DNA of 64,000 nucleotides from Alkaliphilus peptidifermentans DSM 18978. GTDB taxonomy: Bacteria; Bacillota; Clostridia; Peptostreptococcales; Natronincolaceae. A program made the translations under genes and the position numbers. Under the pieces are notes generated by a model. It saw only the letters and a program-made list of their open reading frames with translations. It was not told the DNA's origin and searched no databases. Of this stretch, positions 62,072 to 64,000 are shown piece after piece. Numbering within the stretch: position 1 is the stretch's first letter; every line of letters starts with the position of its first letter. The stretch spans positions 124,001 through 188,000 of the forward strand of contig NZ_FMUS01000002.1 in assembly GCF_900101495.1 (NCBI RefSeq), in the 5' to 3' direction.

Positions 62072-63064
62072 TCATTTTCCTTTGTCCCCAGTATTCTTCA
62101 ATTGCTTATGTTCATTAAGCTCATACGCCTTAATAATTTTCTGCACCAATGGATGTCTAACAACGTCTTTATCAGATAGATGAACCATACCTATATCTTC
62201 TACATTTTTCAATACCTCAGCAGCATTCTTTAGCCCTGATGATTTTCCTGCTGGCAAATCTATTTGAGTAATATCACCAGTCACTACCGCTTTTGATCCA
62301 AATCCTAATCGCGTTAGAAACATTTTCATCTGCTCTATTGTCGTGTTTTGTGCTTCATCCAGAATAATAAAGGAATAATCTAATGTCCTACCCCTCATAT
62401 ATGCTAAAGGAGCAACTTCAATCATTCCCCTTTCCATATACTTATTAAACTTCTCAACACCTAATATATCAAATAAAGCATCATACAACGGTCTTAAATA
62501 TGGGTCTACCTTGTCTTTTAAATCACCTGGTAGAAACCCTAGTCTTTCACCTGCCTCTACGGCTGGTCTTGTTAAAATAATTCGATTGACTTGTTCATTC
62601 CTAAAAGCCTTTACCGCCATAGCCACAGCAAGATATGTTTTCCCAGTTCCTGCTGGTCCAATTCCAAATGTTAAGTCTCTATTTTCAATTTCTTGAAGAT
62701 ATTTTTTCTGACCAATTGTCTTAGGTTTAATAGGCTTACCCTTATCTGTTACAAATACAACATCAGCAGCCAATTCCTTAACTTTATTTTGCTGACCTTC
62801 CGTTATCAGATTAATGGCATAGCTTATATTCTGAACTGTTAAGCCTTCACCCTTTTCATAAACAGTCATTAGTTCTTCTATCAGCTTTTTTCCATTATTA
62901 ACTTTTTTTTCATCTCCTAAAATAACAATTTCACCCTCACGTATTACAATATCAATGTTTAAAAGAGACTGAATTAGTTTAACATTTTTATCAAAGTTTC
63001 CGCATAGCTCTCTTGTAAAATCTGTGTTTTTTATTTCTATTCTGGTCTGATGTGAATTTGTCAA
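62072..63064 (-). CDS. phoH: PhoH-family ATPase
   Basis: Protein of 330 residues with Walker A GPAGTGKTYLAVAMAV near residue 135 and Walker B FIILDEAQNTTIEQMKMFLT, plus an N-terminal KH-like part. It is a probable RNA-linked ATPase or helicase that in this locus accompanies ybeY. TTG start, with GGAGG 8-9 bases upstream. Confidence 0.94.
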   Translation of the reverse strand: MTNSHQTRIEIKNTDFTRELCGNFDKNVKLIQSLLNIDIVIREGEIVILGDEKKVNNGKKLIEELMTVYEKGEGLTVQNISYAINLITEGQQNKVKELAADVVFVTDKGKPIKPKTIGQKKYLQEIENRDLTFGIGPAGTGKTYLAVAMAVKAFRNEQVNRIILTRPAVEAGERLGFLPGDLKDKVDPYLRPLYDALFDILGVEKFNKYMERGMIEVAPLAYMRGRTLDYSFIILDEAQNTTIEQMKMFLTRLGFGSKAVVTGDITQIDLPAGKSSGLKNAAEVLKNVEDIGMVHLSDKDVVRHPLVQKIIKAYELNEHKQLKNTGDKGK

Positions 63065-63067
63065 AGG

Positions 63068-64000
63068 TTAATCCTCCTCAATGTCTAATTTCTTTTGCTG
63101 GGCTATGTTCTCTATTACCTCAATAGTAAATTTACCCTGTAGTAAATCTCCTGTATTTTGGAAGTCTATTATAGTATTAGTTATTTCTCCTTCAAGTGGA
63201 ATTTCCTCCATTAATTCATGAATTGCTTCATCATGCATTTTAATCTTCACTTCTTCTATATCTAACCTTTCTTCAATATCTACCGCCTCATAATAATCTT
63301 CTATCATTATTTCTACAGGCAGTTTGATATTCCTCCATAGAGTTATGGTTTTAATTTCATTTTCAAGAATATAATTATCGAATGGAACTTTCCCTCCATG
63401 AAAGGTTAGTTCCATTTGTCCTATACGCAGCATTTTACGGCTATATTCTTCACCTGTCTTTTCTTTTTTTATTTCAGTTAAGAAAACACTTTTTATTATA
63501 TCGTAATATGTCCTTGCATATATTTCTCCATATGCATGCACATATAACGGACTTTGTAGACTATCTCGCTGTACCATTCCAGTGATTAATAGGTCTCCTT
63601 CAGATACGATGTCTCCCTTTTCAACTACTGCATCACCGTTTCTTGCAATAATTCGTTCTATAACCCCATTTTTTTTCGCTATTACGTTGCAGGGGGTATC
63701 TTTATCTATAATCTCAGGTGGTTGAATTTTTTCAACAACTTCTATCTTGGCATATATACCCCTAAGCTCGATTCCTACCCAAGCTAGCTGGTGAAATTCT
63801 GTTAACATCTGATTTTCTATTTCTCTTAAATTGACAGAATATCTATTTACGCCAGGCTTTAATCCCATTTCCCCCAGTGCGTTAATAATTAAATCCTCTT
63901 CTACTCTTTCATTACCAATTATATCAACAGAATATATAAAGCTGGAGGCGACTACAATTAATAGTAACGAAAAAAATGCTCCAGTCAAAAGCATTTTTCT
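63068..64000 (-). CDS. yqfD: Sporulation protein YqfD (N-terminus beyond window)
   Basis: The frame stays open to the right edge (...RKMLLTGAFFSLLLIVVASS), so the first about 90 residues lie outside. The visible 310 residues start with a membrane segment, followed by SVDIIGNERVEEDLIINALG, a FtsQ/POTRA-like region, and a large extracytoplasmic part including ARNGDAVVEKGDIVSEGDLL (C-terminal domain of the YqfD family). It is a sporulation-stage protein in Bacillus and clostridia, in the usual position before phoH. Confidence 0.92.
   Translation of the reverse strand, partial: RKMLLTGAFFSLLLIVVASSFIYSVDIIGNERVEEDLIINALGEMGLKPGVNRYSVNLREIENQMLTEFHQLAWVGIELRGIYAKIEVVEKIQPPEIIDKDTPCNVIAKKNGVIERIIARNGDAVVEKGDIVSEGDLLITGMVQRDSLQSPLYVHAYGEIYARTYYDIIKSVFLTEIKKEKTGEEYSRKMLRIGQMELTFHGGKVPFDNYILENEIKTITLWRNIKLPVEIMIEDYYEAVDIEERLDIEEVKIKMHDEAIHELMEEIPLEGEITNTIIDFQNTGDLLQGKFTIEVIENIAQQKKLDIEED

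Overview
The window comes from a low-GC, Gram-positive, anaerobic, endospore-forming bacterium of the class Clostridia. This rests on the gene order yqfD-phoH-pgpH-ybeY-dgkA-cdd-era-yqzL-recO-glyQS-ccpN-yqfL-ppdK and dgt-yaiI-dnaG-rpoD-trmK-nif3, on T-box leaders, on strong AGGAGG-type ribosome binding sites, and on radical/low-potential enzymology (2-hydroxyacyl-CoA dehydratase-type proteins, pyruvate phosphate dikinase, tryptophanase). An Alkaliphilus-like genus is a reasonable guess but is not proven here. Most genes are on the minus strand.

Layout, left to right. 1-9.9 kb: an oligopeptide ABC transporter (binding protein, two permeases, the second cut by the window edge), an SH3-NlpC/P60 cell wall hydrolase, an activase plus double-cubane-type dehydratase-like protein, decayed gene ends, and small accessory genes. 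10-19 kb: a WYL regulator, RNase P RNA, an RNase HI-like gene, then the conserved replication/transcription block nif3, trmK, rpoD, dnaG, yaiI and dgt. 19-47.4 kb: a mosaic accessory region inserted between dgt and ppdK, which are near neighbours in many clostridia (general knowledge). It holds drug-response-like genes (a methyltransferase behind a leader peptide, an ABC-F ATPase behind a long leader, an AraC/GyrI gene with an internal UGA), tyrosyl-tRNA synthetase with a tyrosine T-box, a duplicated T-box/MNT-HEPN segment, a diguanylate cyclase, tryptophanase with a divergent regulator, methyltransferases, an IS fragment, a TetR remnant, BlaI/BlaR1, AzlCD with a MocR regulator, and a ParE/Phd toxin-antitoxin pair. 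47.4-64 kb: the conserved ppdK to yqfD block, with a glycine T-box before glyQS.

The strongest unexplained signals are in the accessory region. (a) A family of about 85-bp repeats (three full copies, one partial), all in ppdK orientation. One half closely matches the 3' end of ppdK, and each copy lies just 3' of a gene or operon, as if modules had accreted behind ppdK. (b) A second tyrosine T-box with intact promoter, specifier, T-box and terminator but no synthetase behind it, made by a 1.1-1.4 kb duplication. (c) A 20-residue leader peptide with consensus promoter and ribosome binding site, followed by two hairpins, the second covering the ribosome binding site of a non-Erm methyltransferase. 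(d) An in-frame UGA at a normally Cys position of an AraC-family gene. (e) A short leader peptide whose stop overlaps the start of the regulator next to tryptophanase. (f) A structured element ending in a strong terminator before a small Sm-like protein gene.
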